Origin: Acidimicrobiaceae bacterium
Lineage (GTDB): Bacteria > Actinomycetota > Acidimicrobiia > Acidimicrobiales > RAAP-2
DNA length: 64,000 bases
Direction: 5' to 3'
NCBI GenBank assembly: GCA_003162475.1
Contig: PMOI01000004.1
Span: 367,728 to 431,727 of the forward strand
Positions 9,380 through 17,827 of the stretch are shown here, piece by piece; position 1 is the first letter of the stretch, and each line of letters starts with the position of its first letter. Both the position numbers and the translations under genes were made by a program. The notes under the pieces were generated by a model. The model was not told where the DNA came from and did not search any database. It was given only the letters and a program-made list of their open reading frames with translations.

Positions 9380-10174
9380 GTGGTAGAAGAAGAAGTTAAG
9401 GGCGTTGGGTCAATTCGAGCTGTGAACCGAGTTGTGACGATTCTGGAGTTGTTTCGGGAAAGCCAGGAACTGACTATGAGTGAGGTTGCGCGCGCGACCG
9501 GCTTGAGTGAGTCAACAGTGTTCCGCTACCTCGGAGCGCTGACGGGGCACGGATGGCTCGTGGCCGAGCGATCCGGTAGTTACCGCTTGGGTATCCGGGT
9601 TTTCCAGCTGGGCCAGAGCGCGGTTGCGAACCTCGACATCGGTCGGATTTCTCAGCCGTACATGGAGGCGCTACTGGGCGAATACGACGAGACCGTCAAC
9701 TGCGCAATTTTTCAATCCGACGCCGTGATCGTGATCAAGTCTCTCGAGAGTTCGAGCGCGATCCGACGTGGCGCGAGCGTAGGGGAGCGGGACTATATGT
9801 TCAGTAGCGGCCTTGGAAAGGCGATCGCTGCGTGCTTGCCTACAGAAGAGGTCTTTCGCCTTCAGGCTGGCACCGAGATGAAACAGCTCACTGAGCGCAG
9901 CATCACGTCCCTTGACGAACTACTAGAAGATCTCAGACGCGTGCGCGCGCGCGGATACAGCCTCGACGAAGAAGAATCGGAGTTAGGTCTAATGTGCGTC
10001 GCAGCGGCGAGTCAAGACTCCCTTGGTTTCCCTCGCTACGCCATGAGTGTCTCTGGACCCACCGACAGGATCCGGTTGGCGATTGAGCGTGGTCTTGGCG
10101 AAAGCGTTGCGCGCGCCGCTGCTGGACTCTCCAGGGAACTAGGAAACTTCACGGTACCGTCATTACACGTTTGA
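9380..10174 (+). CDS. IclR-family transcriptional regulator
   Basis: A 264-residue regulator with an N-terminal winged helix-turn-helix (LTMSEVARATGLSESTVFRY) and a C-terminal effector-binding IclR domain with the conserved 'SSGLGKAIAACLP' and the 'RGYSLDEEESELGLMCVAA' stretch. The GTG at 9380 is preceded by AAGGAG at good spacing; the track's start at 9299 adds 27 residues without domain content. It is the natural candidate to bind the twin palindromes at 5229 and 10387 and to control the cluster in response to the imported compound or a breakdown product. It is followed by a strong terminator. Confidence 0.9.
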   Translation: MVEEEVKGVGSIRAVNRVVTILELFRESQELTMSEVARATGLSESTVFRYLGALTGHGWLVAERSGSYRLGIRVFQLGQSAVANLDIGRISQPYMEALLGEYDETVNCAIFQSDAVIVIKSLESSSAIRRGASVGERDYMFSSGLGKAIAACLPTEEVFRLQAGTEMKQLTERSITSLDELLEDLRRVRARGYSLDEEESELGLMCVAAASQDSLGFPRYAMSVSGPTDRIRLAIERGLGESVARAAAGLSRELGNFTVPSLHV

Positions 10175-10316
10175 CAATCATCTTCACGTCTGAACGTGAA
10201 TCCAGTCACGATGATGAAGACAACGCGAACCTCCAAATGCTCGACATGACCGGTCGGGGGTTCGTCTCATTCGTTACCTCTGAGCGGACACCGACGCCAT
10301 TATTTCGACGGACGTC

Positions 10317-10338
10317 GACGGGCCGACCCGTCTTTTTT
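10317..10338 (+). terminator. Rho-independent terminator after the IclR gene
   Basis: The stem GACGGG/CCCGTC closes a CCGA loop and is followed directly by TTTTTT. It ends the importer-regulator transcript and isolates the second operon, which starts behind the operator at 10387. Confidence 0.88.
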
Positions 10339-10386
10339 CGTAGCGACGCGGTGGTTGCGCGTGCGAGGAATCGGTGTTAGCATTCA

Positions 10387-10407
10387 AAATGAAAGTCACT
10401 TTCATTT
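10387..10407. promoter_or_regulatory. Palindromic operator, copy 2
   Basis: The arms AAATGAAAG and CTTTCATTT are identical to copy 1 at 5229, with spacer TCA. It lies between the IclR terminator and the dehydrogenase gene, a position suited to controlling the dehydrogenase-aminotransferase-PLP enzyme-RidA unit. Confidence 0.75.
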
Positions 10408-10571
10408 CATCAAATTCGTAGTACTTTGACCGGAATCGGCTGTTCCTGCGTAGGAGTACGTTGTCGTTCTGGGGAGTGAGGAACGCGACGATAAGGCGAT
10501 GAAAGTGGTTGCGCTCGAGACACGACGAGTGCCTCACGAGGCAGTGCGTCACTTAACTGGAGGAGGCATCC

Positions 10572-11519
10572 ATCAAAGCTCTGGTCTATCTGGGTAATCA
10601 GCAACTGGTGGTGCGCGAAGAGCCAGCACCGACACCAGTCGATGGCGAAGCAATCATTCTGATGCGCGCCGCCGCTATTTGCGGCTCTGAACTTGGCGGC
10701 GTCAAGAACAACGACCCAAGCCGCAAGGTGCCCTTGATCATGGGTCACGAATTTGTTGGTGTTCGTGCCGACACTGGCCAGTTGGTGGCCGTCAACCCAC
10801 TCGTCACGTGCGGAACTTGTGACCGCTGCTTGGCCGGCCAGCAGAATTTGTGTCGTAATCGCGCGCTTATAGGTGTACATCGCAGCGGTGGCTTCGCGGA
10901 GGAAGTCGCCGTGCCAATCAAAAATATCCACGAACTTCCCACCGGGACGTCAATACTCGCGGCGGTGCTCATTGAGCCGCTTGCGAATGCGTGGCACCTC
11001 TGGCACTTGAGCGACGCAACGCCTACCTCGCGCATCGGGATTATCGGAGGGGGCGCGATTGGTCTCATGACCGCGCTCGTCGCTCTGCACAGCGGGGCGC
11101 AACACGTAACACTCGCCGACGTCTCTGAAGCACGCCGCGGCACGGCTGTCGCCGCGGGCGTCCCTACGGTTGTCGATTACCTTGACGGCGAATATGACGT
11201 AATCGTCGACGCCGTCGGTGCTCATGAAACACGCGAAGCGAGTATCCGTCAGTTGCGCCCAGGTGGTCGAGCGCTGTGGGAAGGTCTTCACGACGGGGAC
11301 ACTCCGATCGATGGTCGCGACCTTGCAAGGCGTGAGATCTCGGTGCTCGGTAGCTTTGCGTACATCGATGACGCGTTCGCCAAGGCCGTGCAGACCGTCG
11401 GGCTCGTCGACGAGCGTTGGGTGAACGCGGTACCGCTCGATGATGGTGAGCGTATTTTTCACCAGCTCATGGAATCACCAGACGCGTACGTTCGTACTGC
11501 GCTCGTACCTTCTTCGTGA
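10572..11519 (+). CDS. Zinc-dependent alcohol dehydrogenase (MDR family), probable ATC start
   Basis: The 315-residue product is a medium-chain zinc dehydrogenase of the sorbitol/threonine dehydrogenase type. It has a catalytic-zinc cysteine (AAICGSE), GHEF, structural-zinc cysteines (CGTCDRCLAGQQNLC) and a Rossmann motif (GIIGGGAIGLMTA). The track starts at an internal GTG (10608), which cuts off the first strand. The in-frame sequence from 10572 gives the typical family start (x-KALVYLGNQQL), and AGGAGG stands five bases before it. The first codon is ATC and a stop lies six codons upstream, so either initiation is at ATC or the base is altered. It probably oxidises a hydroxyl group of the imported compound or an intermediate. 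Confidence 0.82.
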   Translation: MKALVYLGNQQLVVREEPAPTPVDGEAIILMRAAAICGSELGGVKNNDPSRKVPLIMGHEFVGVRADTGQLVAVNPLVTCGTCDRCLAGQQNLCRNRALIGVHRSGGFAEEVAVPIKNIHELPTGTSILAAVLIEPLANAWHLWHLSDATPTSRIGIIGGGAIGLMTALVALHSGAQHVTLADVSEARRGTAVAAGVPTVVDYLDGEYDVIVDAVGAHETREASIRQLRPGGRALWEGLHDGDTPIDGRDLARREISVLGSFAYIDDAFAKAVQTVGLVDERWVNAVPLDDGERIFHQLMESPDAYVRTALVPSS

Positions 11520-11635
11520 CACGCGTCACAGCGGACTGATGAAAGATCTGCATGAGGAGACCAGTCGCCATGCGTCCGAGTGGACGTTGAAGCGCAATGA
11601 CCCGGCCACTATTTCATTTGTGAAAGTGGCCGCAC

Positions 11636-12946
11636 ATGACTGACACCGCGCGCGTCCCTCCATTGGAGTGGCCGGAATCTCTTGCTCGGTGGGAACGAGC
11701 GAAGAAAGTTTTGGGCGGAGGTGTAAGCACCGGACTCCGTGCCTCGATGCCCCCGCACCCACTCTTCTTTACGCACGGGCTCGGTAGTCGCCTATGGGAC
11801 GTCGACGGCCATGAGTACATCGATTACGTCCTCGGTTGGGGCCCGTTGATTCTAGGTAGCAGTCATCCACGGATTGTTGAGGCCCTGAGGGATCAGGCAG
11901 GACGTGGGACCACGTTCGGTGCGGGCCACGATTGGGAGTACGAGGTCGCCGAACAAATCGTCGACATCATTCCGGGTGTGCAGCGAGTGCTGTGGAGTAA
12001 CACCGGCTCGGAAGCCGTTCAAGTTGCGCTACGACTCGCTCGAGCTTCGACCGGCCGCCAACGCTTTCTGAAGTTCTCCGGCCACTATCACGGTTGGTCC
12101 GATGCCGTGCTGCTCGGTTACCGATCGCTTGGACAGCTGCCCATGCCGGAAAGCCGCGGTCAAAGTTCGCGGGCCGCTGACGACGTTGCGCTCGTCGCTT
12201 GGAACGATGCCGATGAGGTCCGAAAGGTTCTCACCGACCCTACCCAGGACATTGCCGCGGTTCTTGTCGAGCCGGTCCTCTGCAACTCGGGGGTCATCGC
12301 GCCAGAGCCCGGCTTTCTCGAGCGGCTGCGTGAAGTGTGCGACGAGACATCGACGGTGCTCATCTTCGATGAGGTCATTACTGGATTTCGCGTCGCGTAC
12401 GGAGGTGCCGTTGAGCGCTTTCACGTGCAACCGGATCTTGTTGTCTTAGGCAAGGCGATTGCTGGTGGGCTGCCGTTGAGTGCGGTCGCTGGCCGCGGTG
12501 ACCTCATTGACCAAGTGACAGTAGGCGTCGTTCACGCGGGAACTCTGAATGGCAACCCACTTGTACTCGCCGCAGCGGCTGCCACGCTTGACGAACTCGG
12601 AAGGCCCGATACTTATGAATGCCTAGAGCGACGCGCTGCAACTCTCGTCAACGGGATCGCTGTGGTGTTCGATTCGGCGGCCTTTTCGGCCACCGTCCAT
12701 AACGTGGGAGCAATCGTGCAAGTCACACCCACATCGAGCATTGGACTACCCACGTTTTCCACGTATATGGGTGCCGATTGGAAGTTCTACAACGAGTTGA
12801 TCGTGGCCCTTTTACGACGGGGCATCTTTGTGATGCCAGGAGGTCGGATGTATCTCTCCACCGAGCACAGTGACGAGGATATCGCCGCAACGGTCGACGC
12901 ATTTTCGGGTGCTGTCGAAGAAGTCGTGAATAGTTGCAAACCGTGA
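11636..12946 (+). CDS. Class III (GSA-type) PLP aminotransferase
   Basis: The 436-residue protein is a subgroup II aminotransferase close to glutamate-1-semialdehyde aminomutases. Visible are the N-terminal 'GPLILGSSHP', the phosphate-binding 'SNTGSEAVQVALRLARA', 'HYHGWSD', the PLP-contacting 'FDEVITGFR' and the Schiff-base lysine K273 in LGKAIAGGLP. Genome context (importer, dehydrogenase, D-threonine-aldolase-like gene, RidA) speaks for a catabolic aminotransferase or racemase-like role and not for haem synthesis. The start at 11636 has only a weak ribosome-binding site. It is followed after 22 bases by the next PLP enzyme. Confidence 0.86.
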   Translation: MTDTARVPPLEWPESLARWERAKKVLGGGVSTGLRASMPPHPLFFTHGLGSRLWDVDGHEYIDYVLGWGPLILGSSHPRIVEALRDQAGRGTTFGAGHDWEYEVAEQIVDIIPGVQRVLWSNTGSEAVQVALRLARASTGRQRFLKFSGHYHGWSDAVLLGYRSLGQLPMPESRGQSSRAADDVALVAWNDADEVRKVLTDPTQDIAAVLVEPVLCNSGVIAPEPGFLERLREVCDETSTVLIFDEVITGFRVAYGGAVERFHVQPDLVVLGKAIAGGLPLSAVAGRGDLIDQVTVGVVHAGTLNGNPLVLAAAAATLDELGRPDTYECLERRAATLVNGIAVVFDSAAFSATVHNVGAIVQVTPTSSIGLPTFSTYMGADWKFYNELIVALLRRGIFVMPGGRMYLSTEHSDEDIAATVDAFSGAVEEVVNSCKP

Positions 12947-12968
12947 GGCAAACCTCGATTGGTGATGA

Positions 12969-14282
12969 ATGAACACACGGCTTCGTAATTTGACGTCGGC
13001 TGTTGTAGCCGAGAAGAATAAAAAATTCAACTGGAGTGACAAAGCAGTACAGCCAGCTTGGTACGGCCGCTCAGCGTCTGAGGTTGCAGCGTCGCGTCCA
13101 ACACTTGATGAACTCAGCACTCCGATGATGACGCTTGATCGACGCGCCATCGATGCGAACCTCGCGACAATGGCGAGCTGGTGCGCCGCAGCAGGACTTT
13201 CCCTGGCTCCTCACGGCAAGACGACAATGGCACCAGCCCTCTGGCTTGAGCAGCTACTGGCCGGTTGCTGGGCCATCAGTGTCGCCAACGAGCCGCAGCT
13301 TCGCGTTGCTCGTGGCGCCGGTGTGCCGCGCGTGATTGTGGCCAACTTGTTTCTGCGGCCCGCTGGTCTTAAGTGGCTCGCCAGCGAAATGGACGCCGAC
13401 CCAACGTTTGAGTTCATGTGCTGGGTTGACTCCATCGAGGCGGTTCAGATCATGGAGGCCGCGCTGGCGGATGTGGCGCCAACGCGGCCAGTTACCGTGT
13501 TAATCGAGCTCGGTCACGCGGGGTCTCGCACCGGAGCACGAAGCGTCGACGCCGCGTCGCGCGTGGCCGACGCCGTCATTGCGTCGTCGGCACTTGCTCT
13601 CGCGGGTGTCGCTGGTTTCGAAGGGGCTGTCGTTCACGGGGTCGATGAGCAATCAATCGTTGCCGTTGATGAGTTTCTGCGACAACTCGTTGAACTGCAT
13701 CGCGCGTTGACCCCTCGCTATGAAGTTTCCGAAGCACTACTGAGCGCCGGCGGGAGTGAATACTTCGACCGCGTCGCGGCAATTCTCGGACCAGAGGGTT
13801 CAGAGACGGCGACGCCACGCACGCGCGTCGTGTTGCGCTCGGGCGCGTACATCGTGCACGACGATGGCTACTACCGGACGGCGACACCGAGTACTCGCGG
13901 TGCCGGGCCAAAGTTCGAGCCCGCAATGCATGTGTGGGCGCGCGTCATCTCGATGCCCGAGCCGGGACTGGCGTACCTCGACGCAGGTAAACGTGATGTG
14001 CCCTACGACGAAGGCCTTCCCGAGGTTCAGTTAGTGCGTCGCGTCGTGTCGGACGGTACTGTCATGTCGCTGCCTCTCGTTGACCACGAGCTCTTTGCAA
14101 CGAATGACCAGCATTCGTTTGTCCGCATCCCCGCCGATTCGCCGCTGCGAGTAGGTGACCTCGTGCGATTGGGGTTGTCACATCCTTGTACAGCATTTGA
14201 CAAGTGGTCGCTCATCCCTGTGATCGATGACTCATCCGCCACGACGCCTCTCGTCGTCGATTTTGTGCGGACCTATTTTTAG
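12969..14282 (+). CDS. D-threonine aldolase / D-serine dehydratase-like PLP enzyme
   Basis: The 437-residue protein has the alanine-racemase-type N-terminal barrel with the PLP lysine K84 in APHGKTTMAP. Its C-terminal domain is that of the DSD1/D-threonine aldolase family, with the metal-binding 'LSHPCTAFDKW' near residue 410. These enzymes split D-3-hydroxy amino acids into glycine and an aldehyde, or dehydrate D-serine-like substrates through an enamine. The RidA gene directly downstream, whose family hydrolyses such enamines and imines, favours the dehydratase/deaminase type. It is closely linked to the aminotransferase gene. The substrate is not deducible. Confidence 0.85.
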   Translation: MNTRLRNLTSAVVAEKNKKFNWSDKAVQPAWYGRSASEVAASRPTLDELSTPMMTLDRRAIDANLATMASWCAAAGLSLAPHGKTTMAPALWLEQLLAGCWAISVANEPQLRVARGAGVPRVIVANLFLRPAGLKWLASEMDADPTFEFMCWVDSIEAVQIMEAALADVAPTRPVTVLIELGHAGSRTGARSVDAASRVADAVIASSALALAGVAGFEGAVVHGVDEQSIVAVDEFLRQLVELHRALTPRYEVSEALLSAGGSEYFDRVAAILGPEGSETATPRTRVVLRSGAYIVHDDGYYRTATPSTRGAGPKFEPAMHVWARVISMPEPGLAYLDAGKRDVPYDEGLPEVQLVRRVVSDGTVMSLPLVDHELFATNDQHSFVRIPADSPLRVGDLVRLGLSHPCTAFDKWSLIPVIDDSSATTPLVVDFVRTYF

Positions 14283-14366
14283 AGTTACGACGGGCCGAGG
14301 CTTGAAGCATTCTGCGCATGAGATTTATCAAAATTTCGCCAATAAGTATGAGGAGACATAGAGAAT

Positions 14367-14747
14367 ATGATCGAGCAGTTCCAACCATCGTCCGTGCCAC
14401 CCCCCGGAGGTCCTTATTCCGCGGGAATCAAGGTGGGAAACCTGCTGTTCTTGGCGGGACAGGGGCCCTTTGATAAGAACGGCGAGCGTGTAGGTAACAC
14501 TTTTGCAGAGCAGGCGCGTGCGACCTTCGACAACCTTGAGCAGGTGGCGAACGCGGCAGGAACATCGCTCAAGAACGCCGTACGGATCGGCGCGTACCTC
14601 AGTTCGCTCGACTACTTCGAGGAATTCAACACGGTCATGGCCGAGTACGTGAACCAGCCATTCCCTGTTCGCACCACCATCCCCGTCGCGTTGAGCGAAT
14701 TCGACGTCGAAATAGATGCGGTCGTGTTCATCCCAGAGTCCAGTTAG
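14367..14747 (+). CDS. RidA family (YjgF) enamine/imine deaminase
   Basis: A 126-residue RidA-fold protein, full length for the family. It carries 'GGPYSAGIKVGNLLFLAGQGP', the catalytic arginine R102 in PVRTTIPVA, and the closing 'EFDVEIDAVVFIP'. Members hydrolyse reactive 2-aminoacrylate and related imines produced by PLP dehydratases. A GAGGAG ribosome-binding site lies upstream. It is the last gene of the catabolic cluster and its presence suggests that a PLP-dependent dehydration is part of the pathway. Confidence 0.92.
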   Translation: MIEQFQPSSVPPPGGPYSAGIKVGNLLFLAGQGPFDKNGERVGNTFAEQARATFDNLEQVANAAGTSLKNAVRIGAYLSSLDYFEEFNTVMAEYVNQPFPVRTTIPVALSEFDVEIDAVVFIPESS

Positions 14748-14800
14748 CCCGGATCCGATGCACGCCGTTCTTTTCGCTCGCGAGCACCTCGAGGAGTCCT

Positions 14801-14880
14801 GAACTGACCCCGTTGACCTGAGCCACTTGGTCCGAGGAATGGAGTCCAAGTCAAGCGGCTTAGGAAACGGGGTTCGGCCA
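14801..14880. repeat. Long imperfect inverted repeat, possible IS-end or MITE remnant
   Basis: The left arm (GACCCCGTTGACCTGAGCCA, then CTTGGTCC) pairs with the right arm (GGAGTCCAAG, then CGGCTTAGGAAACGGGGTT) over roughly 35 bases with a few mismatches and a short centre. Reading inward, the two arms look like the two ends of one insertion sequence brought together. A terminator for the RidA operon is an alternative, but there is no T-run. Confidence 0.5.
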
Positions 14881-14945
14881 GGGGAAAAGTGTGAAACATC
14901 AGCCGTTACCCTGCCACGCATCAACCGAGATAGAACATGAACTCA

Positions 14946-14988
14946 GTGGGCCGCCTGGGTGTAGATCCCGGCACCTTGGGATTAAAAG
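14946..14988 (-). repeat. tRNA-Lys(UUU) 3'-half fragment, copy 2
   Basis: On the minus strand it reads CTTTTAATCCCAAGGTGCCGG and continues through a T-arm into an acceptor strand. The anticodon loop CTTTTAA would read lysine codons. No 5' half is present. An extra stretch of about 25 bases on its left (GAGATAGAACAT) is shared with the copy at 20264. Confidence 0.72.
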
Positions 14989-15274
14989 AGGGATGCATAT
15001 GGTCGGATTGGTCCGGTGACGTCGGAATCATCCGAGAATCAAAGAGAAGTTGTCCGCTTGTGTCGGAATGGTCTGTGGGATGAAATGTGGGATTTCTGAG
15101 CGAACGGGACGATAACGCATCGCACCGATTCATAAGTGACGTTCCACATCGGCACATTCCAAAAGTCAGCCAACTCGTTCGTCAGCCTGGTTCGGGAGCG
15201 ATCCTCAGAGGATTTGGTCTCCGACTTTTCCGTCGCGATACATGTAGCATGCGGAGCACTCAAAAGGAAGCGCA

Positions 15275-15832
15275 ATGATGACAGCCATTGTCGATGTTCT
15301 CACCAACGGTTACGTGGGTGATCGAGTGGCCGGGACCGTGGTCTTGGTGCGAGAAAATGATGTGGTCATTGTCGTTGACCCGGGGATGGTCTCGAGTCGC
15401 GAGGCCATTCTTGGACCTCTTCACGACCGTGGTGTTCATGAAGACGACGTGACGGACGTGATTTTCAGTCATCACCATCCCGATCACACTCTCAACGCGG
15501 CGCTTTTCCGGAGTGCTCGTTTTCACGACGTGTGGGCCATTTACCAGAATGATGTTTGGGGTGAGCGCACCGACGTGATCGAGGGCGCGCCGTCGGTGTC
15601 GTTACTGGATACTCCGGGTCACAGTTCTCAGGACATTTCAACATTGATCCAAACCGATGACGGCCTAGTGGTTTGTACCCACCTGTGGTGGTCGAGCGAG
15701 GGACCCGCAATCGATCCACGAGCAACGGATCAGGCGCAACTCGAACAGTCTCGCCAGAAGGTTCTCGACCTTCGTCCGTCTCTGATCATTCCTGGTCACG
15801 GTCCCTCATTCGCGTCAGGTGACTTGACGTAG
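15275..15832 (+). CDS. Metallo-beta-lactamase fold hydrolase (MBLAC1-like)
   Basis: A 185-residue MBL-fold protein with the zinc-binding HxHxDH motif at residues 66-71 (HHHPDH), a third-ligand region DTPGHSSQ and the final IPGHGPSF. The usual bridging aspartate position has CTHLWW instead, so the metal centre is slightly unusual. Short single-domain members of this group hydrolyse thioesters, lactones or nucleic acids; the substrate cannot be told. AAGGA precedes the start; the second ATG at 15278 is possible. It stands alone between a tRNA scar and a convergent carboxyltransferase gene. Confidence 0.8.
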   Translation: MMTAIVDVLTNGYVGDRVAGTVVLVRENDVVIVVDPGMVSSREAILGPLHDRGVHEDDVTDVIFSHHHPDHTLNAALFRSARFHDVWAIYQNDVWGERTDVIEGAPSVSLLDTPGHSSQDISTLIQTDDGLVVCTHLWWSSEGPAIDPRATDQAQLEQSRQKVLDLRPSLIIPGHGPSFASGDLT

Positions 15833-15858
15833 TAGCACTGGCCGTCGATGATCAGGAC

Positions 15859-15880
15859 GCGCCGGTGAAACTATCGGCGC
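15859..15880. terminator. Stem-loop between convergent genes, possible terminator
   Basis: GCGCCG and CGGCGC form a perfect 6-bp stem around a ten-base loop in the short space between the convergent MBL and carboxyltransferase genes. There is no T-run on either side, so termination is only inferred from position. Confidence 0.4.
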
Positions 15881-15985
15881 AGGAACGGTTACGAGATTTA
15901 TGAGAGTTGGTCACACTGTGTACCAACTGAGCAAAGTCCCACATTCTGCCACGTGTTGTCCCTACGAAAGAGGGTCGTGGACGTC

Positions 15986-17827
15986 TCACTCTTGAATGAT
16001 CTCGAAAGCCCGAAGACCCCGAATCCTCTCTTGGCGACGGCTCCGTAGGCGCTTCTCGGAGAGTTGCGCAAGCTCGACGTACGAGCGAAGAATGGCCGCG
16101 TGTATGTGCTCCACGGTCACGAAAGGATTGTCGTCTTCGGGGATGATCTCGTCGATGAGCCCGAGATCGAGTTGGTCCTGAGCGGTCGATCGCATCGTGG
16201 CGAGGGTGGTTCGGATCTGATCGTGCGAAGGGTCCGGGGTCTTATAGAGGATCGAGGCGGCCGAGCGAGGTTCGGCGACGTAGGCCATCGCCTTTTGCAA
16301 CATGATCACGTGATCGGCCATCGGGGTCGTCGCCAGCCCGCCTCCGCTACCGAGGGCCCCGGCGACCAATGAGATCACCGGATGGGAGTAGTCGATGCCT
16401 TTGAGAATCGAGCGCGCGATGGCGCGCGACTGGCCCCGGCGCTCGCTCTCCAAGGTCGGCTTGGCCCCCAGGGTGTCGGTGACGAAAAGTGCGGGCAGCC
16501 CGAGCCGCTCGCCCATCTCGAGTATTCGCTCCATGAAGAAAAAATCCTCGGGCGCGGGATTCGAGGGCCGCTTGATGACTGTGTCGCCGATAAGTTGGTA
16601 CGAAGGTTGCGTTCCCACGATGACGAACGGTTGTGCCCCGATCTTGGCGAACGCGCCGACGATGGCGGGATACTTCTTGTAACCGACCTCCTGCACGTAG
16701 TTATAAATCGCGACAGCATCGCTGAAGCCGTAGTGAAGGATGAACTCCAGATCGACGCGGTTGGCGTCGGTCAGCAAGTCCTGGTACTGCTCGACCAGGG
16801 CGTCAGATTGATCGCTCGCGCGCTGAAGTCGCGCTGGCGCCGGTAGCCGCGGGACCGAATCCTTTGAATCGTCGAAACGGGGTCCGCGAATGCCGACCGG
16901 ACCGAAATCGAAAACGCGTCGCTGATCGGCGACGCTCACGTTGCGGATCAGCGGCAAAGTCTCGGCGGTGAGTTGGTGATGCCGGTCGGGCAGGTTCGTC
17001 GAAGAGAGAATCTCGCCGAGATACCCCACGAGTTCTCCCACGTCGGAGAGGACCACGTCAATATTGCGGTCCAGGAGATTGGCCTCGGCGCTCTGGGAGT
17101 CGAGGGGGACCGCCGAACCCTCGTAGGCTTCGATGACGTTGGGACCGGCGAAACCGAAATTCGTGCCCGAGGTGGCCAGAATCAGGTCCGCGTTGGGCAC
17201 CGCGCTCGCTGAAACGCCGCCCCACACGTTGCCAAGCAGGACCGCGACGTGGGGCAGGGCGACCTTCTCCTTGTAGTGACGGATCGCCTCTACCATGCGC
17301 GTCATCTGCGTCAGTCCGGCGAAGTTCTCTTGCTGGCGCACTCCGCTCGAGGCGTACACACTGACGAAGGGGAGTTTCTTGCTAATCGCCAGATCGGCGG
17401 CGGCCTGGAATTTCTCGCCCGAAACTACACCAAGCGAACCCGCAAAGAAGTCCCAGTTCATGGCGTAGAGGACCACCGGACGGCCCGCCACCTCGGCCAA
17501 TCCGTAGGTCGACGACTCGGACTTACCCCGCCCGGTCTCACGGCGCAGCTTGTCAAAGTACGACTCGTCGCTCTCGCCGCCGTGCCCTCGGCGAACCAGT
17601 CCCACGAGATCCTTGGCGATGCGCCAGCGTCCGTGACTCGCCTTGAACTTCACCAATTCCTGGAGGTCCAACAACTGCGATGGACTGTTGACCTTGCGGC
17701 GATTGCGGAGGTGCGCGCCAACTTTGGTTTCGAAAACCGGCAATCCCTCGGGGTGGCCTTCGCCGAAGAGGCTTGTATCAAAATCTTCATCCGGTCGTCG
17801 CTCACCGTGACCCGTGGATTCGCTCAT
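15986..17827 (-). CDS. Fused acyl-CoA/acetyl-CoA carboxylase carboxyltransferase (beta plus alpha halves)
   Basis: The 613-residue protein joins two crotonase-fold carboxyltransferase halves. The N-terminal half (about 75-300) carries 'YAMNWDFFAGSLGVVSGEKF' and 'GNVWGGVSASAVPNADLILA', as in AccD. The C-terminal half (about 350-590) carries 'AFAKIGAQPFVIVGTQ', 'RILEMGERLGLPALFVTDT' and 'VAGALGSGGGLATTPMADHV', as in AccA. It would transfer carboxyl from biotin-carrier protein to an acyl-CoA. The N-terminal zinc finger of classical AccD is absent, and no biotin carboxylase or carrier gene is nearby. The substrate may be acetyl-, propionyl- or another acyl-CoA. Confidence 0.83.
   Translation of the reverse strand: MSESTGHGERRPDEDFDTSLFGEGHPEGLPVFETKVGAHLRNRRKVNSPSQLLDLQELVKFKASHGRWRIAKDLVGLVRRGHGGESDESYFDKLRRETGRGKSESSTYGLAEVAGRPVVLYAMNWDFFAGSLGVVSGEKFQAAADLAISKKLPFVSVYASSGVRQQENFAGLTQMTRMVEAIRHYKEKVALPHVAVLLGNVWGGVSASAVPNADLILATSGTNFGFAGPNVIEAYEGSAVPLDSQSAEANLLDRNIDVVLSDVGELVGYLGEILSSTNLPDRHHQLTAETLPLIRNVSVADQRRVFDFGPVGIRGPRFDDSKDSVPRLPAPARLQRASDQSDALVEQYQDLLTDANRVDLEFILHYGFSDAVAIYNYVQEVGYKKYPAIVGAFAKIGAQPFVIVGTQPSYQLIGDTVIKRPSNPAPEDFFFMERILEMGERLGLPALFVTDTLGAKPTLESERRGQSRAIARSILKGIDYSHPVISLVAGALGSGGGLATTPMADHVIMLQKAMAYVAEPRSAASILYKTPDPSHDQIRTTLATMRSTAQDQLDLGLIDEIIPEDDNPFVTVEHIHAAILRSYVELAQLSEKRLRSRRQERIRGLRAFEIIQE

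Larger units (their letters stand above)
14748..15274. other. Gene-free stretch with IS-like hairpin and tRNA scar
   Basis: It contains the inverted repeat at 14801-14880, the tRNA-Lys fragment at 14946-14988 and, near 15075, the sequence GGGATGAAATGTGGGATTTC, which has a close counterpart near 31230 downstream of another tRNA fragment. No credible gene is present; the minus ORF at 14921-15157 is translated tRNA-like sequence. Confidence 0.55.

Noticed and set aside
10410-10931. 173-residue minus-strand ORF
   Set aside because: It overlaps the operator at 10387 and the start of the zinc dehydrogenase; no recognisable domain.
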